In this document: positions 16,624-26,300 of the stretch, in pieces
How positions within the stretch are numbered: the stretch's first letter is position 1
Layout of the letters: each line of letters begins with the position of its first letter
NCBI GenBank assembly: GCA_963734025.1
Contig: CAVTFR010000011.1
Location: 62,001 to 126,000 of the forward strand
DNA from: JACVRW01 sp963734025
GTDB lineage: Bacteria; Actinomycetota; Thermoleophilia; Solirubrobacterales; Thermoleophilaceae
Reading direction: 5' to 3'
DNA: 64,000 nucleotides
The notes under the pieces: generated by a model
Databases searched by the model: none
Seen by the model: the letters and a program-made list of their open reading frames with translations, nothing else
Told to the model about the DNA's origin: nothing
Made by a program: the position numbers and the translations under genes

Positions 16624-17511
16624 TCAGAGCTCGGGCAGCCGCTGTACCTGCTCGACGACGGGCGCGAAGAGATCCCCGCGCTCCTCCACGCGCTCGAGCA
16701 CCTCGCCCGCCTCGAAGACGAGCTCCGCCGGATCGCCCTCCTCGAGCTCCTCCCAGGCGAGCGGTGTCGACACCGTCGGGCGCTCGCGCGCGCGCAGCGA
16801 GTAGACCCCGACGGTCGTCTTGTGCTCGTCGTTCTGGCTCCAGTCGATCAGCACCTTGCCGGACCGCAGCTCCTTCTTCTGGGTCGAGACGATCAGCTGC
16901 GGGTGCTGTGCCTCGAGATGGCGGGCGAGCGCCTGCGAGAGCAGCTTCGTGCCGCCGCGGTAGTCGGCCTCGCCGCTGTTCAGCGGGACGTAGACCTGGA
17001 TCCCCTTCGAGCCCGAGGTCTTCGCGTAGCTGTCGAGGCCGAGCTGGCCGAGCGCCTCGCGCAGGAGCATCGCCACCTCGCAGCACTCGGGCAGGCCCGC
17101 CCCTGGACCCGGGTCGAGGTCGAAGGCCATCACGGTGGGGTGCTCCATGTCAGCCGCCAGCGACAGCGACGGGTGCAGCTCCAGGTCCGCCAGGTTGGCG
17201 AGCCAGACGAGCGTCGCCAGGTCGTCGCAGATGCAGTAGTCGATCTCGCCGACGCGCTCCTTGCGCACCCACTCGGGCGCGTGCGACGGGCAGTTCTTCT
17301 CGTAGAAGTACTGGCCCTCGACCCCGTTCGGGTAGCGCTTGAGCGTGAGCGGGCGCTCACGCAGGTGCGGCAGCACCGCCGGCGCGATGCGCGTGTAGTA
17401 GTCGATCACCTGGCCCTTGGTGAACCCGGTGCGCGGGTACATCACCTTGTCCAGGTTCGAGAGCGAGAGCCGCCGGCCCTCGACCTCGACCTCGACCCGC
17501 CGCGGGGCCAC
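16624..17511 (-). CDS. ligD: NHEJ DNA polymerase/primase (LigD POL domain, stand-alone)
   Basis: Fills gaps at broken DNA ends using NTPs or dNTPs. The 295 residues match a LigD polymerase domain (archaeo-eukaryotic primase fold): LSNLDKVMYP (about 17-26), GQVIDYYTRIAP, FYEKNCPSHAPEWV, the metal-binding FDLDPGPG (about 135-142), TSGSKGIQVYVPL (about 166-178) and GKVLIDWSQND (about 223-233). GTG start directly after the Ku stop (17512). In many bacteria POL, PE and LIG are one polypeptide; here POL is separate and PE-LIG is encoded upstream of Ku. Confidence 0.95.
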   Translation of the reverse strand: MAPRRVEVEVEGRRLSLSNLDKVMYPRTGFTKGQVIDYYTRIAPAVLPHLRERPLTLKRYPNGVEGQYFYEKNCPSHAPEWVRKERVGEIDYCICDDLATLVWLANLADLELHPSLSLAADMEHPTVMAFDLDPGPGAGLPECCEVAMLLREALGQLGLDSYAKTSGSKGIQVYVPLNSGEADYRGGTKLLSQALARHLEAQHPQLIVSTQKKELRSGKVLIDWSQNDEHKTTVGVYSLRARERPTVSTPLAWEELEEGDPAELVFEAGEVLERVEERGDLFAPVVEQVQRLPEL

Positions 17512-18378
17512 CTACTTCTTGGCGGCCGTCTTCTTCGCGGAGGACTTGGAGCCGTTGGCGCCGCTGCGCGAGGAGCTCTTGCGCTTCGAGCCGCCCTCGC
17601 TCGGGCCCTTCGAGGCCGCGATCGAGGCCTCCAGGGCGGCCATCAGGTCCGGCACCTTGGTGGGCTCCTCCTCGGGCGCCTCGATCGTGATCGTCTCGCC
17701 GGCCGCCTTGCGCTCGATCAGCTCGAGCACGCGCTCGCGGTACTCGTCGCGGTAGGCCTCGGGCTCGAAGTCGGCGGACAGCGACTCGATCAGCTGCTTC
17801 GCCATGTCGAGCTCGCGCTTGCTCGTCTTGCTGCCGTCCACCGTCAGCTCGTCGAGCGAGTCCGGGTTGATCACCTCGTCGGCGAACAGCATCGTCTCCA
17901 TCGCCAGCACGCCGTCGCGCGGGCGCAGCGCGACGAGGCTCTCCTTCGAGCGGATCACGACCCGCGCGATCGCCACCTTGCTCGCCTCGTCCATCGCGTC
18001 GACGAGCAGCTTGTAGGCCTTCTCGGCGCCCTTGTCGGGCGCGAGGTAGTAGGGGTGGTCGTAGTACATCGGGTCGATCTGCTCGAGGTCGACGAAGGCC
18101 TCGATGTCGATCGTGCGCGTCTTCTGAGGCTCGAGCGACTCGAGCTCCTCGGGCGCGATCATCACGTAGCGCTCCGGGCTGATCTCATAGCCCTTGACGA
18201 TGTCCTCGTACTTGACCTCCTCGCCGTCCGGGCCGACCCGCTGCTGGCGGATCCGCTGGCCGGACTTCGAGTCGAGCTGATGAAAGCGCACCGTCTTGCG
18301 CGAGACCGCGCTGAACAGCTTCACGGGGATGTTGACCAGTCCGAAACTGATCGCTCCGCTCCAGATCGCACGTGCCAT
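17512..18378 (-). CDS. ku: Ku protein (non-homologous end joining)
   Basis: Homodimeric ring that binds DNA double-strand ends and recruits LigD. 288 residues, beginning MARAIWSGAISFGLVNIPVK, which is diagnostic, then RFHQLDSKSGQRIR and the Ku core to about residue 235. The C-terminus is a Lys/Ser-rich tail (KRKSSSRSGANGS, SAKKTAAKK), the basic extension found in many bacterial Ku proteins that helps DNA threading. It is set 29 bases after the PE-LIG gene and abuts LigD-POL, so the three form one operon. Confidence 0.97.
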   Translation of the reverse strand: MARAIWSGAISFGLVNIPVKLFSAVSRKTVRFHQLDSKSGQRIRQQRVGPDGEEVKYEDIVKGYEISPERYVMIAPEELESLEPQKTRTIDIEAFVDLEQIDPMYYDHPYYLAPDKGAEKAYKLLVDAMDEASKVAIARVVIRSKESLVALRPRDGVLAMETMLFADEVINPDSLDELTVDGSKTSKRELDMAKQLIESLSADFEPEAYRDEYRERVLELIERKAAGETITIEAPEEEPTKVPDLMAALEASIAASKGPSEGGSKRKSSSRSGANGSKSSAKKTAAKK

Positions 18379-18407
18379 ATAGATGAAGATACCCGCAGGA
18401 CCCCGGC

Positions 18408-19832
18408 TTACCCTGCTTCGCGGATGCATTCTTGCGGGTCCTTGTCCGGGCGCAGGCCCTTGAAGGAGGGCGCCCGCAGGGTCCCGCTGCGGGTCCACTC
18501 GCGAAACTCGACGGCGGCCACCAGCTTCGGCTCGACGAAGATCGTGCCCTTGGGCGGCTGACGGCCCTCGAACGGGCTCGTGTCGCGCCTGAGCGGCTCC
18601 AGCTCGCGCATGAGCATGGTCAGCATCTCCTGCGTGAAGCCGGTGCCGACCTTGCCCGCGTAGACGAGCTTGCCGTCGTCCATCACGCCGACCGCGAGCG
18701 CACCTAGCCTGCCGCTGCGCCCGCCCTCGCCCGGCGTCCAGCCGCCGATCACGACGTCCTGGATCGAGACGTTCTTGACCTTGATCCAGTGCGAGGCGCG
18801 GCGGCCCGGCTCGTAGGGGCTGTCGAGCCGCTTCGCGAGGACGCCCTCGATGCCGTGCTGGCGCGTGGCCTCGAGCAGCGCGCTGCCCTCGCCGCGGTGG
18901 TAGGCGGGCGTGCGCCAGGCCGGCCCCTCGAGCGCGAGCTCCTCGAGCAGCGCGCGCCGGTCCTCGTAGGCGAGCGGCAGCGTGAGCCGCCCGTCGAGGT
19001 AGAGCAGGTCGAAGATGATGTAGGTGACCGGCGTGTCGCGCATCCGCCGCTTGACGGCCGAGTCGGACGCCAGGTGCATGCGCGACTGCAGGCGCTCGAA
19101 GCTCGGCCGGCCCTCGTCGTCGAAGGCGACGATCTCGCCGTCGAGGATCAGTCGCCGGGCGCCCTGCGCGCGCGAGAACTCCCGCACCTCGGGGTAGCGC
19201 GGCGTGAAGTCGGTGAAGTTGCGCCCCTGGAGCGTGATGTGGCCGTGGTCTGAGAACAGCACTGTGCGGATGCCGTCCCACTTGACCTCGAAGCCGTAGT
19301 CCTGCTCGTTGCGCGGCAGCTGGCCGCTGCGCGCGAGCATCGGCTCGAGGCGGTCCGGCATCGGCACATAGCCCGGGTCCTCGGGCGGGTCCATGCGGTG
19401 GATGAGCCAGTCCTTGTCGCGCGTGTGGAAGAGCGCGTAGCGGCCGCGCATGCGCTCGCCGTGGAAGGTCGCGATCACCTCGTTCTCACGGAACTTCTCG
19501 GCCTCGTAGGTGCCGCTGTCCCAGACCGTCATCGTCCCGGCGCCGTACTCGCCCTTCGGGATCTCGCCCTGGAACTCGAGGTACTCGAGCGGGTGGTCCT
19601 CGGTGTGCACGGCGAGCCGGTTCTCGTCGGGGTGCGCCGGGATGCCGCGCGGGAGCGCCCAGGAGACGAGCGTGCCGTCGTGCTCGAGGCGCAGGTCCCA
19701 GTGCAGGCGACGCGCCCGGTGCTCCTGCACGACGAAGCGCGGGCCCTTGGCCTTCTTCCCCCTGCGCCCCTTCGGCTCAGGGGTCTTCTCGAAGTCGCGC
19801 TTCTCCCGGTAGCTGCCGAGCCGATCCGCCAC
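18408..19832 (-). CDS. ligD: ATP-dependent DNA ligase with N-terminal 3'-phosphoesterase (LigD PE-LIG)
   Basis: 474 residues. Residues about 20-150 are the 3'-phosphoesterase (FVVQEHRARRLHWDLRLE, LPRGIP, then HTEDHPLEYLEF and the GEIPKGEYGAGTM block), which trims 3' ends. From about 165 the ligase follows: FEVKWDGIRT (about 181-190) with the adenylated lysine, LDGEIVAFDDEG, FDLLYLDG, GVLAKRLDSPYEPGRR and WIKVKN (motif V). The OB-fold ends with FKGLRPDK. First gene of the NHEJ operon. The domain order PE-LIG with a stand-alone POL differs from the mycobacterial POL-PE-LIG. Confidence 0.95.
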   Translation of the reverse strand: MADRLGSYREKRDFEKTPEPKGRRGKKAKGPRFVVQEHRARRLHWDLRLEHDGTLVSWALPRGIPAHPDENRLAVHTEDHPLEYLEFQGEIPKGEYGAGTMTVWDSGTYEAEKFRENEVIATFHGERMRGRYALFHTRDKDWLIHRMDPPEDPGYVPMPDRLEPMLARSGQLPRNEQDYGFEVKWDGIRTVLFSDHGHITLQGRNFTDFTPRYPEVREFSRAQGARRLILDGEIVAFDDEGRPSFERLQSRMHLASDSAVKRRMRDTPVTYIIFDLLYLDGRLTLPLAYEDRRALLEELALEGPAWRTPAYHRGEGSALLEATRQHGIEGVLAKRLDSPYEPGRRASHWIKVKNVSIQDVVIGGWTPGEGGRSGRLGALAVGVMDDGKLVYAGKVGTGFTQEMLTMLMRELEPLRRDTSPFEGRQPPKGTIFVEPKLVAAVEFREWTRSGTLRAPSFKGLRPDKDPQECIREAG

Positions 19833-19853
19833 AGGGGTGAATCCTGACTGACG

Positions 19854-20510
19854 CTAGTGGCGGGCGAGCGCGGTCGAGCCGAGCGATTCGCGCAGGGCGT
19901 CGATCGAGTGGAAGACCTGCGCGGCGCCGGCGTCACGCAGCTCCTGCTCGGAGAAGCCCCCAGTCAGCACCGCGATCGTCTCGATGCCGACCCGCCCCGC
20001 GGCCTCGCAATCGAAGGTCGAGTCACCGACCATCACGCCATCGTCGGCGCCCGCCTTCTCGAGCGCCGCGACGACGAGATCGGGCTCGGGCTTCGTCGCC
20101 TCCACGTCAGCCGAGCTCGTCCAGTCGTCGGCGAGCTCGCGTGCGTCGAGCAGATCGAGGTAGTAGTCGATCTCGTCCTGCTTGGCCGAGCTCGCCAGCA
20201 CCACGGCGTGGCCGCTCTCCTTGAGGTCGACGATCAGCTCGCGGGCGCCGTGAAGCGGTTCGACCTCCTCGATCAGCGCCATGTAGAGAGCCTTCTCGGC
20301 GGTGCGGATGTCGTCGCCCTTCTCCTGCTCGACCTCCTCGCCGCACAGCGCGCCGATGAGCTGGTCGCCGCCCATGCCGATGTGGCGGTGGATGCGCCAG
20401 ACCGGAAGCAGCACGTCGTGCTGGCGGAAGGCGCGGTACCAGGCGATGGCGTGGTGATAGTTGGTGTCGACGAGGGTGCCGTCGACGTCGAGGATCGCCG
20501 CAGGAGCCAT
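19854..20510 (-). CDS. HAD-superfamily phosphatase
   Basis: A 218-residue haloacid-dehalogenase-like hydrolase with all four motifs: ILDVDGTLVDT (nucleophile Asp, about 6-16), VVLASSAKQDE (motif II), the lysine in ATKPEPDL (motif III) and MVGDSTFDCEAA (motif IV, about 161-172). The helical cap between motifs I and II is of the PGP/beta-phosphoglucomutase type. Substrates of this subgroup range from phosphoglycolate to sugar phosphates and cannot be chosen here. It lies 21 bases upstream of the NHEJ operon on the same strand. Confidence 0.9.
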   Translation of the reverse strand: MAPAAILDVDGTLVDTNYHHAIAWYRAFRQHDVLLPVWRIHRHIGMGGDQLIGALCGEEVEQEKGDDIRTAEKALYMALIEEVEPLHGARELIVDLKESGHAVVLASSAKQDEIDYYLDLLDARELADDWTSSADVEATKPEPDLVVAALEKAGADDGVMVGDSTFDCEAAGRVGIETIAVLTGGFSEQELRDAGAAQVFHSIDALRESLGSTALARH

Positions 20511-20606
20511 GGGGGTTTCTCCCCGGTGGCGGGGGACTCAAACGTTCGTCCAGTCTGCCCCGGTGGGCGTCCGGACGCACTTGAGCGGTGACGACATGAG
20601 TCCTGA

Positions 20607-21158
20607 ATGGGATCTCCCAGCGTCGCCTCCTGTCTCCGCAGCGGCGTTTTGGCCGCTCTCCTCGCCCTGTGCGTGGTTCCGGGCAGCGCGGCCGCCGCCG
20701 GGGCGGCCGCCTGCGAGTCGGCCGAGGCGCGGCCGGCGCAGGTGAGCGAGCGCATCGTGATCCGCTCGACGCTATGCGTGCTGAACGCCGAGCGGGCGCG
20801 TCATGGCCTGCGTGCGCTGCACCTGAACCCGCGCCTCTCGCGCGCCGCCAGCCGGCACTCGGAGGACATGGCCCGCCACGGCTACTTCGACCACACGTCG
20901 CAGAACGGCGCGAGCTTCGTCGACCGGATCCGCCGAACCGGCTACCTGAACGGCGCCAGGAGCTGGAAGGTCGCCGAGAACATCGCCTGGGGAACGGCCT
21001 GGCTCGCCTCGCCGCGCGCCATCACAAAGGCCTGGATGAACAGCCCGGGTCACCGCGCCAACATCCTCGACGCTTCCTACCGCGAGATAGGCATCGGCGT
21101 GGCGAGCGGCCGCGGCACGCGGGCGCTCTACACGACTGACTTCGGCGCACGCGGCTGA
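20607..21158 (+). CDS. Secreted CAP (SCP/PR1-like) domain protein
   Basis: 183 residues. Residues 1-31 are a signal peptide (basic start, then GVLAALLALCVVPG and an Ala-rich cleavage region). The CAP domain follows: LCVLNAERARHGLRALHLN, LSRAASRHSEDMARHGYFDH (about 77-96, first His), the AENIAWG motif (about 122-128), and WMNSPGHRANILD (about 144-156, second His). Two cysteines could form a disulphide. Bacterial CAP proteins are extracellular with mostly unknown function. It stands alone between the HAD gene and topoisomerase IB. Confidence 0.9.
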   Translation: MGSPSVASCLRSGVLAALLALCVVPGSAAAAGAAACESAEARPAQVSERIVIRSTLCVLNAERARHGLRALHLNPRLSRAASRHSEDMARHGYFDHTSQNGASFVDRIRRTGYLNGARSWKVAENIAWGTAWLASPRAITKAWMNSPGHRANILDASYREIGIGVASGRGTRALYTTDFGARG

Positions 21159-21173
21159 TCCGCCGCAGCGGAC

Positions 21174-21305
21174 TCAGTCCTCTTGAGGCGTCTCGGGGCC
21201 CTTCGGGTCGGGCTGAGGCGCGTCGGGCGGCTCCGGCTGGGGCTGTTCCGGCGGCGCGGGGGCGGGAACCTCGATGCTGGGCGTCTCCTGTGGTACCTCG
21301 GTCAT
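21174..21305 (-). CDS. Short Pro/Glu-rich hypothetical protein
   Basis: 43 residues from ATG 21305, composed largely of PEP and PQP units (PAPAPPEQPQPEPPDAP). No domain, signal or hydrophobic part. GGGACGAGAC precedes the start. It could be a linker-like disordered peptide or the remnant of a longer protein. It follows topoisomerase IB by 37 bases on the same strand. Confidence 0.4.
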   Translation of the reverse strand: MTEVPQETPSIEVPAPAPPEQPQPEPPDAPQPDPKGPETPQED

Positions 21306-21342
21306 GTCTCGTCCCTTCCCGGTGCGCGGGCCTGGAAACGGC

Positions 21343-22404
21343 TCAGGCCGCCACCTCGGCGAGGTCCTCCCGCAATTCGCGCACGCGCTCGACGCCCTCG
21401 GACTCACGATCGTTCGCGAGCAGATCGAGGACGGCCTCCTCGACCGCCTGCTGCACGTCGGGCCAGGCCGCTGTGTCCTCCATCAGCTGGGGCAGGGCGC
21501 CGCTGATCGTGAGACCGCCGTCGTAGCGATCGAACACGCGCGGGTCGATGTATGAGGCCCGGCAGACGGCCGGCGTGTTGCCGAGATAGCGCGCCACCTC
21601 CTTGACGGCGCGCGACTTGGCTCGCTTGCGCGCGGTCTTCGAGGTGGCGGCCATGCCGGAGACCGACAGCGCCACGGCCGCCAGCACGGTGCCGCTCCAG
21701 GTGCGGAAGTCCTTGGCCGAGAAGTCGCCGCCGGCGGCGGCCTTCACGTAGACGTTGATGTCCGGCGACTTGACATCGACCCAGCGGCGGCCCTGCTTGT
21801 AGGCGAGCAGCTCCTCGCCGCCGCCGCGCCGGCGCTTCAGCTCCGTGACGATCGCGGCCACGACCGGGTCGCCGACCGACTGCACGCGCCGGGCGCCGCC
21901 CTTGGCCTCGTAGTCGAAGGTCACCTCGTCGCCGTCGACGGTCACGTGGCGCTTGCCCATGGTCGCGATGCCGTAGGTGTCGTTCTCCTCCGCGTAGTCC
22001 TCCGAGCCGATCCGGAAGAAGCCGCGATCGAGCAGCCGCGCGGCGCAGGCGAGCACCTTCTCGCGCGGCATGCCGGGCAGCTCGAGCTCCTCGGTCACCC
22101 GCGCTCGCAGCTGCGGCAGCGCGCGGGCGAAGTCGAGCATCTCGTCGAACTTCTCGCGATCGCGGCGCTCGCGCCACCTGTCGTGGTAGCGGTATTGCTT
22201 GCGCCCGGCGACGTCCGTGCCCGTCGCCTGGATGTGGCCCATCGGATAGGGACAGATCCAGACGTCGTCCCAGGCCGGGGGAATCGCGAGCTCGCGGATG
22301 CGCTCGATCATCGAAGGCTCGGTGATCCGCCGGCCCTCGTCATCGAGGTACTCGAACCCCTTGCCGCGGCGCCGGCGGCGAATGCCGGGGCCTGAGCAGT
22401 CCAC
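21343..22404 (-). CDS. DNA topoisomerase IB
   Basis: Poxvirus-like type IB topoisomerase that relaxes supercoils by a 3'-phosphotyrosine link. From GTG 22404 it is 353 residues: DCSGPGIRRRRRGKGF, IPPAWDDVWICP, GRKQYRYHDRWRERRDREKF (about 70-89), FFRIGSEDYAEENDTYG (about 125-141), KDFRTWSGTVLAA, and at the C-terminus the catalytic Tyr in CRASYIDPRVFDRYD. The Arg and Tyr of the tyrosine-recombinase-like core are present. The start is uncertain: homologues begin MARL..SDCSGPG, and a GTG at about 22437 would give MARLTKSDCSG if one G near 22405 were removed. Confidence 0.92.
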   Translation of the reverse strand: MDCSGPGIRRRRRGKGFEYLDDEGRRITEPSMIERIRELAIPPAWDDVWICPYPMGHIQATGTDVAGRKQYRYHDRWRERRDREKFDEMLDFARALPQLRARVTEELELPGMPREKVLACAARLLDRGFFRIGSEDYAEENDTYGIATMGKRHVTVDGDEVTFDYEAKGGARRVQSVGDPVVAAIVTELKRRRGGGEELLAYKQGRRWVDVKSPDINVYVKAAAGGDFSAKDFRTWSGTVLAAVALSVSGMAATSKTARKRAKSRAVKEVARYLGNTPAVCRASYIDPRVFDRYDGGLTISGALPQLMEDTAAWPDVQQAVEEAVLDLLANDRESEGVERVRELREDLAEVAA

Positions 22405-22456
22405 TCTTCGTGAGGCGAGCCACGGCGACCTGTTTCCCGCGGTCGGGGGGTGACAA

Positions 22457-23285
22457 TCAGGCGCCGGGCACGAGCGCGCCCAGCAGCTGCTCCACCAGCT
22501 CCGGCGAGCGGGCCGCCGTGACGTGGGAGCGCATGTCGAGGTCGAGGGCGTCTCCGCCTGGGAAGGCGACTGAACCACCGCACTCCGTCACGAGCAGCTG
22601 GGCGGCGGCGACGTCGACCGAGCGGACCGCGCGCAGGCTCACCATCGCGTCGAGCTGGCCGGCGGCCACCAGGCACATGCTCGAGGCGACCGAGCCGAGG
22701 GCCCGGATGCGGCGCGCCTCCACCTGCGCGAGCGCGGGCGCGACGGCCGCGACGAGCGCCGGCCGGGCCGTCTCCACGCCGAGCATCTCGAGCGGCCCCG
22801 GCTCGAGCTGCGGCAGGCGCTGTCCGGAGACGAAGGCGCCCTCGCCGCGGACGGCCCACCAGTCGCGCGTCGTCACTCCGGCGTGGCCGCCCGAGGGGGC
22901 CAGCTCGGCGACCCAGCCGACCTCGACGTCCGCCATGCGCGGCCCCGGACGCCACCGCGATCGATACGCAGGCGAACGGCAGCCCACGCTTCGCGTTCAC
23001 CGAGCCGTCGACGGGATCGATCACCACGCGGACCGGCCCGCCGCCGTGCAGCGAGACCTCGCCGCGCTCCTCCGACACGGCCGTCAGCGGCACCTCGAGC
23101 GCCTCCAGCTCCGCGAAGATGGCGTCCTCCGAGGCGCGATCGATCACGTAGGCCATGTCGCCGCCCTCGCCGCGGCCCGTCTCGACAGAGCGCTCCGCGC
23201 GCGTCGAGTAGGAGCCGACCGCCTCGCGTGCGGCGGCCCCGGCGCGCCGGCAGAAGCCCAGCCAATCCGCTTCGGGAAGACTCAT
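22457..23285 (-). CDS. Inositol monophosphatase-like phosphatase (one frameshift)
   Basis: From ATG 23285 the frame reads an FIG/IMPase-fold start (WLGFCRRAGAAAREAVGSY) and the metal site VVIDPVDGSVNAKRGLPFA (about 89-107). The C-terminal part, MADVEVGWVAELAPSGG, RRIRALGSVASSMCLVAAG and SVDVAAAQLLVTECGG (the second metal-binding Asp), is in another frame ending at 22457. One surplus G in the GGGG run near 22950 accounts for the break. Repaired length is about 275 residues, as in the family. The substrate may be inositol phosphate, fructose bisphosphate or PAP; not decided. It is divergent from the helicase gene over a shared -10. Confidence 0.85.
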
Positions 23286-23294
23286 CTGGCGGCG

Positions 23295-23301
23295 TATCCT
23301 A
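23295..23301. promoter_or_regulatory. Overlapping bidirectional -10 element, IMPase / helicase-nuclease
   Basis: TATCCTA. Rightward TATCCT (23295-23300) ends 8 bases before ATG 23309; leftward TAGGAT ends 10 bases before ATG 23285. The hexamers are offset by one base within a 23-base divergent gap. Confidence 0.6.
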
Positions 23302-23308
23302 GGCGGGG

Positions 23309-26300
23309 ATGCCCGATGCGCTAGACGGCCTCAACCGCTCGCAGGAGCAGGCCGTCACCCACCCCGGCGGCCCACTCGTCGTGGTGGCGGGCGCGGGCAC
23401 CGGTAAGACACGGACGCTCACGCGGCGCTTCGCGTGGCTCGTCGAGCAGGGCGTCCCGGCCGACGAGGTCCTGGCGCTCACGTTCTCGTCAGCCGCGGCC
23501 GCCGAGATGCGCGAGCGGCTCGAGTCGCTGATCGAGTCGCCCTACGAGGAGCTCCACGTCGCGACCTTCCACGCGTTCTGCACGCGGCTGCTGCAGGACG
23601 AGGCGCTCGAGGCCTGCGTCGACCCCTTCCTCTCGCCGGTCACGCCGGCGGACCGGCTCGCCCTGCTGCTCGAGCGCATCGGCGAGCTGACCCTGCGCCA
23701 TCACGAGATCCGCGGCAACCCGGCGCCGCTGCTCGCGAGCTTCGTGTCGAGGATCGACCGGCTCAAGGACGAGATGGTCTCGGCGGCCGACTACCGCGGC
23801 TACGCCGAACGGCTCGCCGCCGGCGCCGAGGGCGACGCCGCGCGGGCGCGTGCCGACCGCGAGCTCGAGTTCGCCCGCCTCTACGCCGACCACGACCGCC
23901 TCCTGTCCGACCGCGGCGCGCTCGACTTCGGCGACCTGATCCTGCAGGCGTTCCGGCTGCTGCACGAGCGCCCGCACGTGCGTGAGCGGGTCGCGCGCCG
24001 CTACCGGCACGTGCTCGTCGACGAGTACCAGGACACGAACTTCGCCCAGGGGATGCTGCTGCGGCTGCTCGTCGAGGAGCACCGCAACGTCACCGTCGTC
24101 GGCGACGACGACCAGGCGATCTACCGCTTCCGGGGCGCGTCGCAGAAGAACCTGCTCGACTTCCAGCGCGAGTTCCCCGAGGCGACCGTCGTCCGCCTCG
24201 AGCGCAACTACCGCTCCGGCAGGCGCATCCTCGCTGCAGCGGCCGCGGTGGTCGACCCGCTGCCCGAGCGCATACCGAAGAAGCTGAAGGGCGCGAGCGG
24301 CGGGCGCGTCCGCTTCTGGCGCTGCCGCACCGAGCGCGCCCAGGCGCAGGCCGTCGCAGCGGAGGCCGAGCAGCTGATCGCCGCCGGGACGCCTCCGGAC
24401 CAGATCTGCGTGCTGGTGCGCTCGGTCAAGGCAGAGGGGGCGACGATCGCATCCGCGCTCGAGGAGCGCGCGCTGCCCGCTCGCACCTGCGGCGCCGCCG
24501 CCTACTTCCAGCGAGCCGAGGTCCGCGACGTGCTCGCCTGGCTGCGCGCGCTCGCCGACCCGTCCGACTCGGGCGCCGTCGTGCGCGCGCTGTCGCGACC
24601 GCCCGTCGAGCTGCGCTCCGTGGACGTGGCGCGGCTCACGCAGCTCGCCCGGCGGCGCAAGCTCGACATGCCGAGCGCGGTCGCCGCCGCGCTCGAGGGC
24701 CCGCAGCTCTCCGAGGAGGGCCGTGACCGCGCCCGCACCTTCCTACGGCTCTATCGCTCGGCCTCGGGCGCCTTCGAGGACCGCCGCCCCGACGCCTTCG
24801 TCCTGCGCCTGATCGAGCGCATCGGCCTCCGCCGCCAGCAGGTGTTCGCCACCCAGGCCGACACCGTGGAGCGGCTGCGGAACATCGCCAAGCTGTCGGA
24901 GCTGGCCTCCGCCTACATGCGCCGCGAGCCACAGGCGACCGCGCGCGACTTCACGCGTTACCTCGCCGCCGTCGCGGAATCGGGCCTGCGCGAGGACGAG
25001 GCGGTCGGCATCCCGGCCGCTCCGGCGGTCCAGGTGATGACGATGCACGCGGCCAAGGGCCTCGAGTTCGACCACGTCTTCGTGCTGGGCCTGTCGGCCG
25101 CGCGCATGCCGGGACCGTTCCGCGCGCCGGCCGACGGCGTGCCCGACGAGCTCCTGAAGGAGCGCCTCCCCGCCGGGGGCGGACGCGAGGAGCACGAGGC
25201 GGAGATGCGCCGGCTGCTGCACGTGGCGATGACGCGCGCCCGCAAGGGCCTCGTGCTCGCGTGGGCCGAGGGTGCCCAGCCCGGCGTCACGCCGCGGCCC
25301 TCGCCCTACTACGAGGAGGCGCTCGCGGTGCTCGCCATCGAGGAGGAGGAGTTCGAGGAGGAGCTCTTCGGGCCGGCCGAGGGGCTCCACTCGACCTTCA
25401 GGATCATGCGCGACGAGCTGCTCGACACGGTCGCGCGGGTCGGCGGCCGGCTCGGCGAGATGCGGCTCGACACCTACCTGGACGTCGACCAGGCGGTGTC
25501 CCGCTACCTCGAGCTCATCAAGGTCGCCGCCCTGATCGAACGGGCCAAGGAGGGCCAGTCCCTCGACGCGGCGCTCACGGAGGTCAACGAGATCCTCGTC
25601 CAGTGCGCGACGGCGGAGCAGCGCGAGATCCTCGAGCAGTCCGCGCTCGACGGCTGGCTGCGCGACACCGAGCGCGACCCCGAGAGCCGCCCCGCCGCCC
25701 ACGGCAACGGCTCGGAGCCGTCGCTCGACCCGTTCATCCCGCGCCGCGGCCGCGGCCTGATGCTGTCCGCGAGCGACATCGACACCTACCGGATCTGCCC
25801 GCTCAAGTACAAGTTCGCGCGCGTCTTCCGCATCCCCCAGGAGCCCACCATCCACCAGCGCTTCGGGATCGTCGTGCACCAGGTGCTGGAGCGCTTTCAC
25901 ACCCAGGGCGGCGGCTCGCTGGCGCAGCTGATGGAGCTGTTCGAGGCATCCTGGCGGCGCTCAGGCTTCGGCGACACGGACGACGAGAAGCAGTTCCGCG
26001 TGCGCGCGGTCGAGGCGCTCGAGCGCTACTGGGCCGAGGACCGCCGCTCAGAGGCCGAGCCGGTCTGGTTCGAGCGCTCCTTCGCGTTCCGGATCGGGCC
26101 GCACCTCCTGCGCGGCCGCGTCGACCGCGTCGACCGGCATCCCGACGGCACCTACGAGCTGATCGACTACAAGACCGGCAAGTCGAAGACCGAGGAGGAC
26201 CTGCGCGAGGACATCCAGCTCTCGCTCTACCAGATGGGCGCGCGCGAGAGCTGGCGGCTCGAGACCTCGGCGCAGAGCTACCTCTACGTGCTGACCGGCG

